Assembly: GCA_963799975.1 (NCBI GenBank)
Contig: CAWCZF010000006.1
Coordinates: forward strand, 1 to 64,000
DNA from: Actinoallomurus sp963799975
GTDB taxonomy: Bacteria > Actinomycetota > Actinomycetes > Streptosporangiales > Streptosporangiaceae
Length of the DNA stretch: 64,000 bases
Direction: 5' to 3'
A program made the translations under genes and the position numbers. Positions 1 through 16,075 of this stretch are shown here, in pieces (position 1 is the stretch's first letter; each line of letters begins with the position of its first letter). A model generated the notes under the pieces. It was not told where the DNA came from. It saw only the letters and a program-made list of their open reading frames with translations, and ran no database searches.

Positions 1-12
1 CGGGTGCTTCAT
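1..12 (-). CDS. 5' end of a gene leaving the window
   Basis: Reading the minus strand, an ATG at 12-10 is preceded by a good ribosome binding site (AAAGGAG, complement of 19-25) at a spacing of seven bases. Only four codons (M-K-H-P) remain inside the window, so nothing can be said about the product. It is transcribed away from the secreted-protein gene at 252, leaving about 240 bases between the two starts for divergent promoters. Confidence 0.35.
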
Positions 13-251
13 CGCAATCTCCTTTGTGTACCTCGGCGCCGGGGAGTGCCGGCACCCGCAACAGTCGCAAATGCCGGTATGAGGGTAGCGCGATTTGCAT
101 GCATGGGGGAGGGGGCTGCGGCTCGAGCGATGCGGCTGCCACGCCCCGACTGGCGAAGGAGGAGGTGGAAAAAAGGCCTGATGCGGCGTAGGCTCGACGG
201 CGAGGACTCGGTTGGCTATGGCAGGTCGAATTAAGGCCCGGGAGGACTTTC

Positions 252-1082
252 ATGCAGTACCAGAACTCGATCGGCGCGCTGGTGCTTGTCGCCGCGCTGG
301 GCGCCAGCGTTCTCAGTGCCAAAGCCTTTGACGACGCCATGTACCCGAACTGGGATGGTTCCTGGAACGGCATGGGCGGCGGCAATTTCGATGCGTCGAA
401 GCCAAAAGGGCTCGCGCAGCAGACTCCATTGAAACCGGAGTTCCAGAAGATCCTGGAGGCGAGCATTGCGGATATCGCCGCCGGCGGACAGGGCAATGAT
501 CCAGGCTATCGCTGCGGTTCGCACGGCATGCCGCGCGTGATGATCGCCAATGTCCCGATTCAGTTCCTGGTGATGCCGGAGACGACCTACATCATCCTTG
601 AACGGCTGAGCCAGGTCAGGCGCGTATTTACCGATGGACGCGCGTGGCCGGCCAGTCTGCCGGGCAACTCGGTGGGTTATTCGATCGGCAGGTGGCTCGA
701 CGAGGACAGCGACGGCCGCTTCGACACGCTGGAGCTCGAGACCCGCGGCATCAAGGGTGTCCGCGTGTTCGATGCAAGCGGCGCGCCGCTTCACCCGGAC
801 AACGCGACCATCGTCAAGGAGCGCATCCGGCTCGACAAGGTCAACACCAATGTCCTGCACAACGAGATCACCACCATCGACGATGCGCTCACGCGTCCAT
901 GGACGGTTACGCGCAGTTATCGGCGCGACCCGAGCCCGGTCTGGGGCGAATATCACTGTGGGCCCGACAATCAACACGCAGTCATCGGCGGCGCCGATTA
1001 CTTCCTGAGCGGTGACGGCACGATCATGCCGGTCAAGAAGGGCCAGAAGCCTCCGGACCTGCGCTATTTCGAGCAGCCGTAG
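252..1082 (+). CDS. Secreted protein with a DxDxDG-like loop, function unknown
   Basis: A 276-residue protein with an N-terminal signal peptide (hydrophobic stretch at residues 9-24 ending near SAKA) and no other membrane segment, so it should be periplasmic. GGGAGGA lies just before the ATG. I do not recognise a characterised family. Near residue 155 it has the calcium-loop-like motif DEDSDGRFDTLE, and it ends in a conserved PPDLRYFE segment. The same architecture recurs in the protein at 34229-35094, so they are paralogues. The reading frame is intact, unlike many neighbours. A role as a Ca-binding or carbohydrate-related periplasmic protein is only a guess. Confidence 0.75.
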   Translation: MQYQNSIGALVLVAALGASVLSAKAFDDAMYPNWDGSWNGMGGGNFDASKPKGLAQQTPLKPEFQKILEASIADIAAGGQGNDPGYRCGSHGMPRVMIANVPIQFLVMPETTYIILERLSQVRRVFTDGRAWPASLPGNSVGYSIGRWLDEDSDGRFDTLELETRGIKGVRVFDASGAPLHPDNATIVKERIRLDKVNTNVLHNEITTIDDALTRPWTVTRSYRRDPSPVWGEYHCGPDNQHAVIGGADYFLSGDGTIMPVKKGQKPPDLRYFEQP

Positions 1083-1101
1083 CGCGGGGACGAGAGTAAA
1101 T

Positions 1102-1510
1102 TTAGGTCACACCGCGGTGCCCTCTGCGGCCCTCGGCGAATTCAACGGTGTATCCATCCGGGTCGTGCGCGCGCATCGAGCGTTCCCACGGTTCCTCGTG
1201 CGGAGGCTCGAAGAACACAACGCCCCTCGCCTGCAGGTGCTCGTACAAAGCGTCGAGATCATCCGTCGTCAACTCGACGTGGATGCCGGCTTTCTGCTGC
1301 GGCGTCATGCTCGATGATCCCGCCGGATCCGAGTTCGTCGTGCGCGAGCAGTCCGATCGTGCCGCCGGTCTTGCCGCCCACGCGGATCATCGCGAACTGA
1401 GGCGCTTTGTCGATCTCCACCGATAATCCAAGCTTGCCCCCGTAAAACTCGATCGACCGCTTCACGTCCGCCACGCGAAGCGTGAGCCCCTCCAAGCGAA
1501 CATCACCCAT
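1102..1510 (-). CDS. VOC (glyoxalase-fold) family protein, frameshifted
   Basis: Starts at ATG 1510 after a GGCGGAG site. The first half (LRVADVKRSIEFYGGKLGL) is the classic opening beta-alpha unit of a vicinal-oxygen-chelate protein. The second half (GIHVELTTDDLDALYEHL, then DPDGYTVEFAE) is the second unit, with the usual terminal DPDG..EF metal-site glutamate. The halves are in different frames, joined by a single-base indel near 1300. Total length of about 135 residues fits a one-module VOC protein acting as a homodimer. The substrate cannot be told from the sequence. Confidence 0.75.
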
Positions 1511-1529
1511 TTTTTCTCCGCCGGCCTTA

Positions 1530-3014
1530 TTACCCGGTATAGAACCAGAAATCGGCCATCACGGTCGTGCCGGAGCCGGGCAGTTTGGGCGTGACCACGC
1601 AGGCGAACGGATGCGGCGCCTTGCCGTAGCGTTCCGACCAGGCCATTGCGACCCCCGGGAAATCCCGGATGTCGCTGATCCAGTAATCGACCCGCACGAC
1701 ATTGCGCATGCTGGTGCCGGCGGCTTTCGCGATCGCTTCGGCATGCTCATAGATGGTGTTCGCCTGCAACTGGCTGCGCAGGCAGAGCCCGTCGAAATTG
1801 TCGCCTTGAGCTGCACCGGCCATCGTTCCATCGCCTTGCAACGGCAGCAGACCCGGGCTGAACACGAACTCTCCCGCCCGCACGGCCGGCGAATAGGACG
1901 CCATGCTCGGAATGTCTGCGCGCACGATCTCCTTCTTTCGCTGCGCGCCGTCCTTGAGCAGGATGTAGCTGATCTCGAGGATCATTTCGACCGAGGCGAA
2001 GCCCTTGGCAGGCGTCACACTGATAGCCGGAGGAGCAGCGCCGACGTGCTCGTTCCAGACGTCGAGAAAGTCCGGAAAATTCTCCTCGCCGGCGATGTGA
2101 ACCTGCGCCTTGAGGCAATTGGCGAGGCTCGTCCCTGCGGCTTTGAGCGTCCCCTCAATCCGTCGCAAAGCCAATTCCGCCTGGCGCCGGATCGGCAGCT
2201 CCGTCCCCCAGCGACGGTGCGGCCCCTGCGGTGGATTGCCGTCGAGCATGTCTTTTTCTTCAGGCCCGGCGCCCGCCGCGAAGACGAAATCATTGGCCAC
2301 TACGGCGGGCGCATAGCCGGAGAGCGGCGAGACGCGGGCGCTTTCCGGATACACGCCTTTGATCTCCCACTGCGGGTCCGGCATGAGCGCGATCAGGCTG
2401 GTGGTCATGTTGCTCTTTGCGCCGAAGCACCGTTCGGTCAGGATCGAGGTACTGGGCGGTACGTATTTTCCGAGCGCACCGAATCGCGCAAGGTGATAGG
2501 CGCGGACTGCGTTGGCCTCCATGTAATATTGATCGAGGCGCACGCTGTGCGCGAAGTCGGTGCCGAACGACTTCAGGATCTGACCCATGCGGTCAAAAAT
2601 GAAATCCGCCTCGCGGCGCAAGGGCGGCTTTCCATAAGCCGGGAAACCCTGCGCGCCTGCGACCGCCGGAGTGACGCCGGCGGCGAAATCGTAGCCCTCG
2701 TGCCCGTTCAGAAACACGAACGGGCCTGCCTTCACGGCATAGGCATAGTTGACGCCGCTGCCGACCAGATGTTCGGCCGTGCGCGCCGTACTTGCGCTCG
2801 TGCTCGCTGACGGCGCGGCCGCCCCCGCGGCCGTGCGCGCCGTACTTGCGCTCGTGCTCGCTGACGGCGCGGCCGCCCCCGCGGCCGTCCCCTGGCTCAG
2901 AGCCGCGCGTGGTGCAAGCACCGCGGCCGCACCCGCCAGGGCGGCGCCGCCCAGAAAAGTACGGCGCTGCAACTCCGATGACGTGTCCCGATCATCCACA
3001 GGCGTCTCTCCCAT
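1530..3014 (-). CDS. Tat-exported protein with three RidA (YjgF) domains
   Basis: I place the start at ATG 3014 because it puts a twin-arginine signal (RRTFLGGAALAGAAAV) about 22 residues from the N-terminus; an upstream in-frame ATG at 3146 would add a low-complexity leader. The mature protein of about 460 residues holds three successive RidA-like modules, recognisable by repeated segments such as GPFVFLNGHEG, NDFVFAAGAG and GEFVFSPGLLP followed by helices ending in V.V..D...F. RidA proteins normally are single-domain trimers; a triple fusion could form the trimer in one chain. An export signal is unusual for the enamine/imine deaminase role, so function is open. An Ala/Ser/Thr linker after the signal is a 54-bp tandem duplication. 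Confidence 0.8.
   Translation of the reverse strand: MGETPVDDRDTSSELQRRTFLGGAALAGAAAVLAPRAALSQGTAAGAAAPSASTSASTARTAAGAAAPSASTSASTARTAEHLVGSGVNYAYAVKAGPFVFLNGHEGYDFAAGVTPAVAGAQGFPAYGKPPLRREADFIFDRMGQILKSFGTDFAHSVRLDQYYMEANAVRAYHLARFGALGKYVPPSTSILTERCFGAKSNMTTSLIALMPDPQWEIKGVYPESARVSPLSGYAPAVVANDFVFAAGAGPEEKDMLDGNPPQGPHRRWGTELPIRRQAELALRRIEGTLKAAGTSLANCLKAQVHIAGEENFPDFLDVWNEHVGAAPPAISVTPAKGFASVEMILEISYILLKDGAQRKKEIVRADIPSMASYSPAVRAGEFVFSPGLLPLQGDGTMAGAAQGDNFDGLCLRSQLQANTIYEHAEAIAKAAGTSMRNVVRVDYWISDIRDFPGVAMAWSERYGKAPHPFACVVTPKLPGSGTTVMADFWFYTG
2776..2883. repeat. 54-bp tandem repeat, two identical copies
   Basis: Copies at 2776-2829 and 2830-2883 look identical. The period is a multiple of three and adds 18 residues rich in Ala, Ser and Thr to the linker behind the Tat signal of the triple-RidA protein. 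It looks like a recent slippage or unequal-crossover duplication. An assembly duplication is also possible. Confidence 0.9.
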
Positions 3015-3121
3015 TGTCCCGAGCTTGCCTTGGTGGCGCGATGTTCCCTTGCTTGGGGCCCGAGGTCGAACACGGGGCTCGGCAGAGCTTGCTCGCGACC
3101 GCCGACCGGCTGCCGGTCTGC

Positions 3122-3136
3122 GGGGGGGGGGGGGGG
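3122..3136. repeat. G15 homopolymer
   Basis: Fifteen consecutive G on the plus strand lie between the divergent starts of the triple-RidA gene and the zinc-ribbon gene. Tracts of this length are rare outside phase-variable promoters and are also prone to length errors in sequencing. Confidence 0.9.
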
Positions 3137-3228
3137 AATCATCCACAGGTTTCGGATTGCAATGATGCGATTTGCAATCGTACGCCGCCGCGGTCTCTGC
3201 TAGCCTGCCGTCGGGATAGGGAACTAGA

Positions 3229-3618
3229 ATGCGCTGCTTGACGTGCGGGAAAGAGATGGTCCTGACGGAAACCGAACCGCAGGGCTCGCTCCGTGATTTC
3301 GAGTATTACACGTTCAACTGTCCCGCCTGTGGAGACACGGAGCGCCGCCTATTGCCGCGCGGTAAAGTGCCAATCACGAAAATCCTGCGCGCGACCACCA
3401 CCGTTCAGGCCCCGGCACCGGCTCCCTTGCGCAAGCCGTATGAAACGATCCCGAAAAAAGAGGATCATGGGCTCGCTCGGCACCGTTCCTCGGGTCCAGC
3501 ACGGCCGCACGCATCCGATACCAAGGCGGATTCGGACCGGATCAACGATCTCCTGAAAAATCCGCGGAAGTTCATCGACGCCTTCGTCCGCAGCCCACGG
3601 CCTTGCAAATCCGACTGA
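3229..3618 (+). CDS. Small zinc-ribbon protein, function unknown
   Basis: A 129-residue protein beginning MRCLTCGKEM with a second knuckle CPACGD about 30 residues later; the two CxxC pairs form a treble-clef or zinc-ribbon site within the first 40 residues. The rest is basic and proline-rich, ending in a short predicted helix (DRINDLLKNPRKFIDAFVR). It has no signal peptide, so it is presumably cytoplasmic. I recognise the zinc-ribbon arrangement but not a named family. It faces the triple-RidA gene across a 214-base gap holding the G15 tract. Confidence 0.6.
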   Translation: MRCLTCGKEMVLTETEPQGSLRDFEYYTFNCPACGDTERRLLPRGKVPITKILRATTTVQAPAPAPLRKPYETIPKKEDHGLARHRSSGPARPHASDTKADSDRINDLLKNPRKFIDAFVRSPRPCKSD

Positions 3619-3726
3619 GCGCCGCGAACGCCCAACAGCTTCGGCCGACCGACATTCCACACACGGCGGTCCGCCCACGCGCAACCAGCGGTGCCTGATG
3701 CACGACGTGGTTGTTACGGAATTTGT

Positions 3727-5646
3727 TCAGCTTGCCATCGCCTGCTGGTCGACCGCGGATGGCGAAACAATGAACCCGGGTTTCTGCGGCTCGCCAAATA
3801 CGCGCTGCAACGATTGTCGCTCGAGCGGTTTCTTCAGCACCGGCACATTCGCGAAACGGCGGTCGATGCTTTCAGCTTCGTAGCCGGTCACGAAGATAAA
3901 CGGCACGCCTTCCCTGAGCAACGCGTCGGCCAGAGGATAGACCAATTCACCGTTGCCGAGATTGATGTCCAGCATGGCGGCATCGATGCCGCCCTTCTTA
4001 AGGCCGCGACCGCCTCGGGCAGCTTTCCGAACGGTCCGACAACCGTGAAGCCAAGCTCCGTCATGAGGTCGTTCATCGCCATGGCGACGAGCGCCTCGTC
4101 CTCCACGATCAAAACGCGATGTGCCGCGATCGCCGCAACGGCATCATTGGAGACTGCGTTCTTGCTGCAGTTCTGCGCCGCGGCCGCGATGTGCTCGGGA
4201 GGGGCAAGCTTGTCGCTGAGCGGGACGGAGCGAGCAGGCATTCGAGCCCGTCCGGTTGCCAGTTGAAGCCCACCTTGCCGCCCAGTTGGCCCTCGATGCT
4301 GGCGAAGATGATGCGCGTGCCAAATCCGGGCGATGACGCCTGCTTCGCCGGCGGGCCCGCCGGTCTCCTTCCAATGCAGGTGGAGACTACCGTCCTTGAG
4401 CTCCCAGACGAGGCGCATCTTGCCTGCCACGGTGGATAGCGCGCCGTATTTGGCCGCGTTGGTGGCAAGTTCGTGCATCGCGAGCGCGAGGCGTCTGCGC
4501 CGGCGCGGCTGCAGCGACACCCGCGGCCCTGCAAACACGATGCGTCCGCATCGCCGGTCCGGAAGGCCGCCAGCTCCTCGTCGACAAGCCGCCGAGATCG
4601 GCGCCTTGCCAGCGCGAATGCGCCAGCACCGTATGGGCGCGCGACAGCGCCTTGATGCGTCCTTCGACCGCCTCGGCATAGTCCGCGATGCTACCGGCAC
4701 GCGTGAGCCGCACGATCGACTGCACGAACGCGAGCGCATTCTTGGCGCGGTGATCGACCTCGCGCGCAGCAGCGCCTGCCGCTCCTCGGCCTGCCTTGCG
4801 TTCGGTGATGTCGACGGTGACGCCGCTGACCCGCACGACCTTGCCGCGCTCGTCGACGGTCGGCGCCGCGGTGCCGAAGCACCAGCGGATCTCGCCGTTC
4901 GGCCGGCGCACGCGGAATTCGGCCTGATAGCGACTGTCGCTCGCTTGAGGATGCGGTCGGCGGCACATCTCCAGGTGCTCCCAGTCATCCGGATGGAGAA
5001 GCGCGCGGACGTTCTCCGGCGTGGCGACGAAGCTCGCCGGGTCGACGCCGAAGATCCGGCACTGGCCCTCGTCCCAGAGGCAGTCGCCATTGGCCCGATC
5101 CCAATCCCAGGAGCCCATCTTGCCGGCGGCCAGCGCGAGGCTGCGCCGCTGCTCGCTCTCGCAGCAGCCGCGCGGTCGAGGCCTCGAGCTCCGCGGTGCG
5201 CTCCGCGACGCGCTGCTCCAGCTCGGCGTTAGCTGCTCGAGCTGCGCGGGTCTTGCGGTAGAGCTCGGCGAAGACCCTGACCTTGGCGCGCAGCACCTCC
5301 GGCACGACCGGCACCGGCACGTAGTCGACCGCGCCCATCTCGTAGCCGCGCAGCCGGTCGATGTCGGTCAGCTGGATCGCCGAGACGAAGATGATCGCGG
5401 TCTTCTGGAACCGCGGATGCTCGCGGATCATCGCCGCCAGCTCGAAGCCGTCGAGCTCCGGCATGCAGACGTCGATCAGGATGACCGCGATCGTCGTTCT
5501 TGAGCAGATGCTCCAGCGCCTCGCGCGCCGACGCCGCCTTGATCAGGTTCTCGCCCAAGCTCCGCGCAGGATCACCTCGTAGCTCAGCAGCTTGGCCGGC
5601 TGGTCGTCGACCAGCAGGATGTTGACCTTGTCGTCCGTGCAGTCAT
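3727..5646 (-). CDS. REC-PAS-HWE histidine kinase-REC hybrid, frameshifted
   Basis: About 640 residues after frame correction. Order: an N-terminal receiver (NILLVDDQPAKLL, then VCMPELDGFELA, then FVSAIQ) at 5620-5270; a coiled coil (ELEQRVAERTAELEAS); a PAS domain at 5118-4790 (FRVRRPNGEIRWCFG, ending VDITERK); an HWE-type kinase core with the H-box VDHRAKNALAFVQSIV; then a C-terminal receiver (VLIVEDEALVAMAMNDL, MLDINLGNGELVYPLAD, VTGYEAE) ending at 3727. The start at ATG 5646 needs one indel shortly after it. The gene follows the poly-HAMP kinase by about 20 bases on the same strand, so the two are probably co-transcribed and may form one phosphorelay. At least five indels are needed. Confidence 0.8.
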
Positions 5647-5666
5647 GCAGCGTCGCGCTCTCCGTC

Positions 5667-12004
<6,338 letters not shown>

Positions 12005-12652
12005 CGTCGTTCTCCCTCCGGCGCTATCGCGGCGCGGATTTGCTCGCCCAGACGAGCGAAAGTGTGACGCGAGGACAGCCGTCGCGTCGGATCAAGCAGC
12101 GTAATGCGTGGAGTGTCAGCACTCCCAACCCCAAATCGCCGGCGTCGACTTTATCGGACCCTTGAAGGGCGCAACGCTTCCGGCACAACGATCGATCGGA
12201 ACTCAGCCCAACCGTATCAACTCGGGCAGCCGATGAAGGTTCCGCCCGACAGGGGACGCAATGTCGTTTATTTCGGCCTCGATCGGTTCAATTCACAGGG
12301 GTTCCACGGTTTTGCGTACGCAAGGCACATTCAGAGCCGAAGCGAAGCTCTCTTTTGACGCTGCACGGTTTCGGCCAAAGCCGATCCTTGGCCAGGGCTC
12401 TCCGCTAGGCTGGTGGGGGGTCGTATCGCGCGGGGGAAGCGCCCCTGATGTGCGAACGAAAAATTAACCCACCTGCAGTCCCGATGATTTTGGGGCAGGC
12501 AGGGCAGCGTCGCGCGTGAACCAAATAGGCCCCTGATCCGTCCAAGGAGGCGACCGGCGGCCGGAACAAAAGTTTCATTGCCCGGTTCTCGTGGCGCTGG
12601 AGGGATCGATCGTGTGTGTCATCGCTGCCAGCGGAACATGCAGGTGATTGTC
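12005..12652. other. Intergenic region, no gene recognised
   Basis: About 650 bases separate the start of the poly-HAMP kinase from the L,D-transpeptidase start. An 84-codon open frame at 12104-12358 shows no family resemblance, no convincing ribosome site and atypical composition, so I do not call it. The region should hold divergent promoters for the two flanking genes; I could not define them. Confidence 0.6.
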
Positions 12653-13189
12653 ATGGCTCGTCTGCAACCGGCAGGTTTGCTGCGTCATTCTTTTCTGACC
12701 CTTGGCCTCATGGTGGCCTTGCAAGGGGCAGCCATCGCAACCGGGACCTTCGCGCAGGCGCGCGAAACGAGCTTGAATGGCTATGAGCCCGGCACAATCG
12801 TGGTGAAGACCTCCGAGCGTAAGCTCTATTTCGTGCTCGGTCATGGCCAGGTGCTGAGCTACCCGATCGCGGTCGGCAAGCCCGGAAAGACCTGGACGGG
12901 AGTGGCTTACATCGATGGCAAACACCTAAAGCCCGCCTGGTCGCCGCCGCTGGAGATCCGGCTCGACAAGCCGGGCATGCCCGAAGTCATCCCGGCGGGC
13001 GCGCCGGACAACCCGATGGGCGCCGCGGCGATGACGCTCAGCGTCGACCAATACGCCATCCACGGCACCAACAACCCGAACTCCATCGGCACGTTCGCCT
13101 CCTACGGCTGCTTCCGCATGCTTAACCGCGACATCCTCGACCTCTATGCCCGCGTGGACGTCGGCACCCCGGTGGTCGTGCTCAAATAA
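12653..13189 (+). CDS. Periplasmic L,D-transpeptidase (YkuD fold)
   Basis: Start chosen at ATG 12653 (CAGGTG upstream), giving a signal peptide at about residues 10-33 ending TFAQA; ATG 12638 is an alternative. The YkuD catalytic region is complete: HGTNNPNSIG followed by SYGCFRM, with the catalytic cysteine in SYGC and the arginine two residues on. Such enzymes form 3-3 peptidoglycan cross-links or attach lipoproteins to the wall. At about 178 residues it is a minimal catalytic domain without LysM. It reads in one intact frame and is followed by the PhoD phosphatase gene on the same strand. Confidence 0.88.
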   Translation: MARLQPAGLLRHSFLTLGLMVALQGAAIATGTFAQARETSLNGYEPGTIVVKTSERKLYFVLGHGQVLSYPIAVGKPGKTWTGVAYIDGKHLKPAWSPPLEIRLDKPGMPEVIPAGAPDNPMGAAAMTLSVDQYAIHGTNNPNSIGTFASYGCFRMLNRDILDLYARVDVGTPVVVLK

Positions 13190-13311
13190 GTGAACTGCGC
13201 GTTTTGAGCGCTCGAACGGGCGAAGCGAATCGACGAAGCCGTCGCACGAGTGTCGAGTCTCTGTCAGAGAGCGCGGGCAACCTCCGCCGCAAATCAACGG
13301 CGGAGGCCCAA

Positions 13312-14919
13312 TGGAGCATTCTCACGCGCGATGCGATCCCACTCACCCGTCCGCTGACACGGCGGCGCGTTCTGACCACGGCCGCTTCATCAGCCGCGAT
13401 GTTCGCGAGCGGCGCGCTCGCCAAGCCCTACCTCAGCCGCGCCGCGGACCGGCCGCGCATCACCCACGGCGTGCAGTCGGGCGACGTGTCGGTCGGATTC
13501 CGGCGTGGTGTGGGCGCGCGCCGACCGGCCCTCGCGCATGCTGGTCGAGGTCGCGACCACCGACAGCTTCAGCGACATCCGCGACGCGCGTCTTCGTCGA
13601 CGCGCTGCCGGAAACGCGATTTCACCGCCAAGGCGCTGCTCGAGGGCCTGCCGGCCGGGCAGGACATCTTCTATCGCATCGCTTCGCAGGATCACGCGTC
13701 GCCGACGATCCTCGGCGAGCCGCAGGTCGGCCGCTTCCGCACCGCGCCGAACGACCGCCGCTCGGTCTCGTTCGTGTGGTCGGGCGACACCGCCGGCCAG
13801 GGCTGGGGCATCGACGAGGCGCGCGGCGGCATGCGCACCTACGCGACGATGCTGCGACAACCGCCCGGACTTCTTCATCCACTCCGGCGACAACATCTAT
13901 GCCGACTGCCCGATCCCGGCGCGAGCTGAAGCTGCCGAACGGCGAGAGTCTGGCGCAACATCGTCACCGAGGAGAAGTCCAAGGTCGCCGAAACGCTCGC
14001 CGAGTTCCGCGGCAACTACAAATACAATCTGCTCGACGCGCAACGTGCGCGCGTTCAACGCCGAGGTGCCGATGTTCGCGCAATGGGACGACCACGAGGT
14101 CACCAACGACTGGTGCCCGGGCGAGCCGCTCGCGCCGGACGCCTACGCCGAGAAGAGCATCCTGGCTGCTGGCGGCGCGCGGCAGCCGCGCGTTCCGCGA
14201 ATACATGCCGATGCGCGAGACGCCGGCGGAAGCCGGCCGCGTCTATCGCAAGATCGCCTACGGCCCGCTGCTCGACGTGTTCATGCTCGACATGCGGTCG
14301 CTATCGCGACATCGAACTGCACGAACGGCGACGATGCCGCCTGATTCTTCGGCGCCGGCGCAGCTCGCCTGGCTCAAGCGCGAGCTGATGAACTCGCAGG
14401 CGACCTGGAAGGTGATCGCCGCCGACATGCCGATCGGCGCTGATCAGCGACGGACGCGGTCGCGCAGGGCGACGGCCCGCCGCGCGGCCGCGAGCTCGAG
14501 ATCGCGGACCTCTGTCCTTCATCAAGCACGCCGGCGTCCGCAACACGGTCTGGCTCACCGCCGACATGCACTACACCGCCGCGCATTACTACGATCCCAA
14601 CACGGCGCGTGTTCCAGGATTTCGAGCCGTTCTGGGAGTTCGTGTCGGGCCCGCTCCACGCCGGCACCTGGGGTCCGGGCAAGCTCGACAACACGTTCGG
14701 CCCGCGCGCCGTCTACAGAAGGGCTGCAGCACGGCGCAGGGCGACGAATCTCGCGCCGTGCTTCGGACTGCAGTTCTTCGGCCATGTCGCCATCGACGGC
14801 GCAACCGAAGTGATGACGGTGACGCTCAAGGACATCAACGACCGCTCACTGTGGTCCATTGCGCTCGAACCCGCGCTCGGAAAGTGGTCGCGCGCACCGG
14901 TGGCGACCCGCATCTGATT
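13312..14919 (+). CDS. phoD: PhoD-like alkaline phosphatase, multiply frameshifted
   Basis: A Tat signal (TRRRVLTTAASSAAMFASG) is followed by the PhoD N-terminal domain (ITHGVQSGDVS, VWARADRPSRM) and the metallophosphatase domain: VSFVWSGDTAGQGWG, FFIHSGDNIYADCP, FAQWDDHEVTNDW, DMRSYRD, MNSQATWKVIAADMPIG and NTVWLTADMHYTAAHYYD. These carry the metal-binding Asp, Asn and His residues of the family. It ends WSRAPVATRI before the stop at 14917-14919. Roughly ten single-base indels, nearly all insertions, are needed to join the frames. The exact start is uncertain: no in-frame ATG sits just ahead of the Tat motif, and the same frame is open back to 13204. Expected role: release of phosphate from diesters or monoesters in the periplasm. 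Confidence 0.85.
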
Positions 14920-15033
14920 TGATGCGCCGAGGTCCGACCACTGGCTCGCAGCCGAGAACGCGCATAAGCTTCGTCCGCCGGCGGCCGCATGGTCTATGCG
15001 GTCGCCGACAAGAAGAAAGCGCGGGAGGAGCAG

Positions 15034-15813
15034 ATGGGAAACCGGGATGACAGCATCAAATATTGCGCAGGCCGCGCGTTGGCCACGCTGTTCGTCATGG
15101 CCTTCGTCGCGCAGAGGACCGCCGGCGCCGCTGAACTCGTCGTGCTCACCAACCAGGGTGCAACGCCCGGCGTGCGCGAGGTCGCCAATGCGTTCACGCG
15201 CACGAGCGGGCATAAGGTAACGGTCCTGCAGGTCGGCGGCCCTGAGCAGGAGCAGAGGATCAACAATGGACCCGCGGACCTGATCACCAGCAACCCCGAG
15301 CCGATTGACGCTCTGGTCAAGAAAGGCGCGGTGGTGGCCGGCAGCGTGACGCCGTTCGTGCTGGCAAGCCTCGGCGTCTCGGTTCGCGCCGGCCTGCCCA
15401 AGCCGGACATCAGCACGGTAGAGGATTACAAGGCGGCGCTGCTGTCGGCAAAATCCATCGGCTATTCGCGCGGCTGCAGCGGCACCCATGTGGCCGACGG
15501 CATCAAGGAGCTCGGACTGCTCGAGCAGTTGAAAGCCAAGACCGTCATCACGGACGGCGGTCCCGTCGTCGAATATCTGGCCAAGGGCGCCTTCGATCTC
15601 GGCATTCAACAGACCAACATAATGGTGGGCGCGCCCGGGACTGACTATGTCGGCATCCCGCCCGGCTCGCTGAACAAGCCGTGTCCCTCGAGCGTGGGCC
15701 TGCTCTCCGTCTCAAAGGAGCCGGAGGCGGCGCGCGCGCTGATCCGGTTCATGATCTCGCCGGAAGCCGCGCCGCTCCTGCGCAAGACGCACGTCGACCC
15801 GGTCAGCCACTAG
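15034..15813 (+). CDS. Periplasmic substrate-binding protein, ModA-like
   Basis: Start at ATG 15034 is fixed by the strong site GGGAGGAG about six bases upstream; an earlier in-frame start at 14989 lacks one. A signal peptide spans residues 13-33 (ending AGAAE). The mature protein of about 225 residues opens LVVLTNQGATPGVREVANAF, as in the periplasmic-binding type II fold used by molybdate-type ABC binding proteins, and contains IGYSRGCSGTHVADGI and a late SPEAAPLLRK helix. No permease or ATPase genes are adjacent, so it may be an orphan sensor or binding protein. Ligand unproven. Confidence 0.75.
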   Translation: MGNRDDSIKYCAGRALATLFVMAFVAQRTAGAAELVVLTNQGATPGVREVANAFTRTSGHKVTVLQVGGPEQEQRINNGPADLITSNPEPIDALVKKGAVVAGSVTPFVLASLGVSVRAGLPKPDISTVEDYKAALLSAKSIGYSRGCSGTHVADGIKELGLLEQLKAKTVITDGGPVVEYLAKGAFDLGIQQTNIMVGAPGTDYVGIPPGSLNKPCPSSVGLLSVSKEPEAARALIRFMISPEAAPLLRKTHVDPVSH

Positions 15814-15976
15814 ACTGGACTAGCCAGGCACCACCTCCACTCATTCCCGCGCAAGCGGAAATCCAGAAAGCCACACCCGCGTTGGCTCTGTGGGACTCCT
15901 GGGTTGCCCTCTTCCGCGGGGGCGACACGAGAAGACAGCAATGCGGCTCAGCCGCCGCGCATCGGCCAAGCGATTA

Positions 15977-16022
15977 GAGCATTTTCAGGAAAAGTGGAAA
16001 CCGGTTTTCCGTAGAAAATGCG
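15977..16022. repeat. Palindromic intergenic repeat, Bradyrhizobium type
   Basis: GAGCATTTTC...GAAAATGCG arms flank a central AAACCGGTTTTCC, making an imperfect hairpin. Elements of this design are scattered through Bradyrhizobiaceae intergenic DNA. It lies between the binding-protein gene and the convergent symporter gene. Confidence 0.7.
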
Positions 16023-16037
16023 ACCACCCAAGAAAAT

Positions 16038-16075
16038 AGAGCATTTCCCGATTCTACCAAATCGGGAAGTGCTCT
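16038..16075. repeat. Inverted repeat at the symporter stop
   Basis: AGAGCATTTCCCGAT and AATCGGGAAGTGCTCT form a stem of about 15 base pairs around a seven-base loop. It overlaps the stop codon of the minus-strand symporter gene and could terminate transcription there, though no T-run follows. Confidence 0.7.

Noticed and set aside
1482..2810. A 442-codon plus-strand gene
   Set aside because: It is antisense to the triple-RidA gene, which has a Tat signal, three family modules and an intact frame.
12104..12358. An 84-codon plus-strand gene between the kinase and the L,D-transpeptidase
   Set aside because: No ribosome site, no family resemblance, Arg/Pro/Ser-rich composition typical of chance frames in GC-rich DNA.
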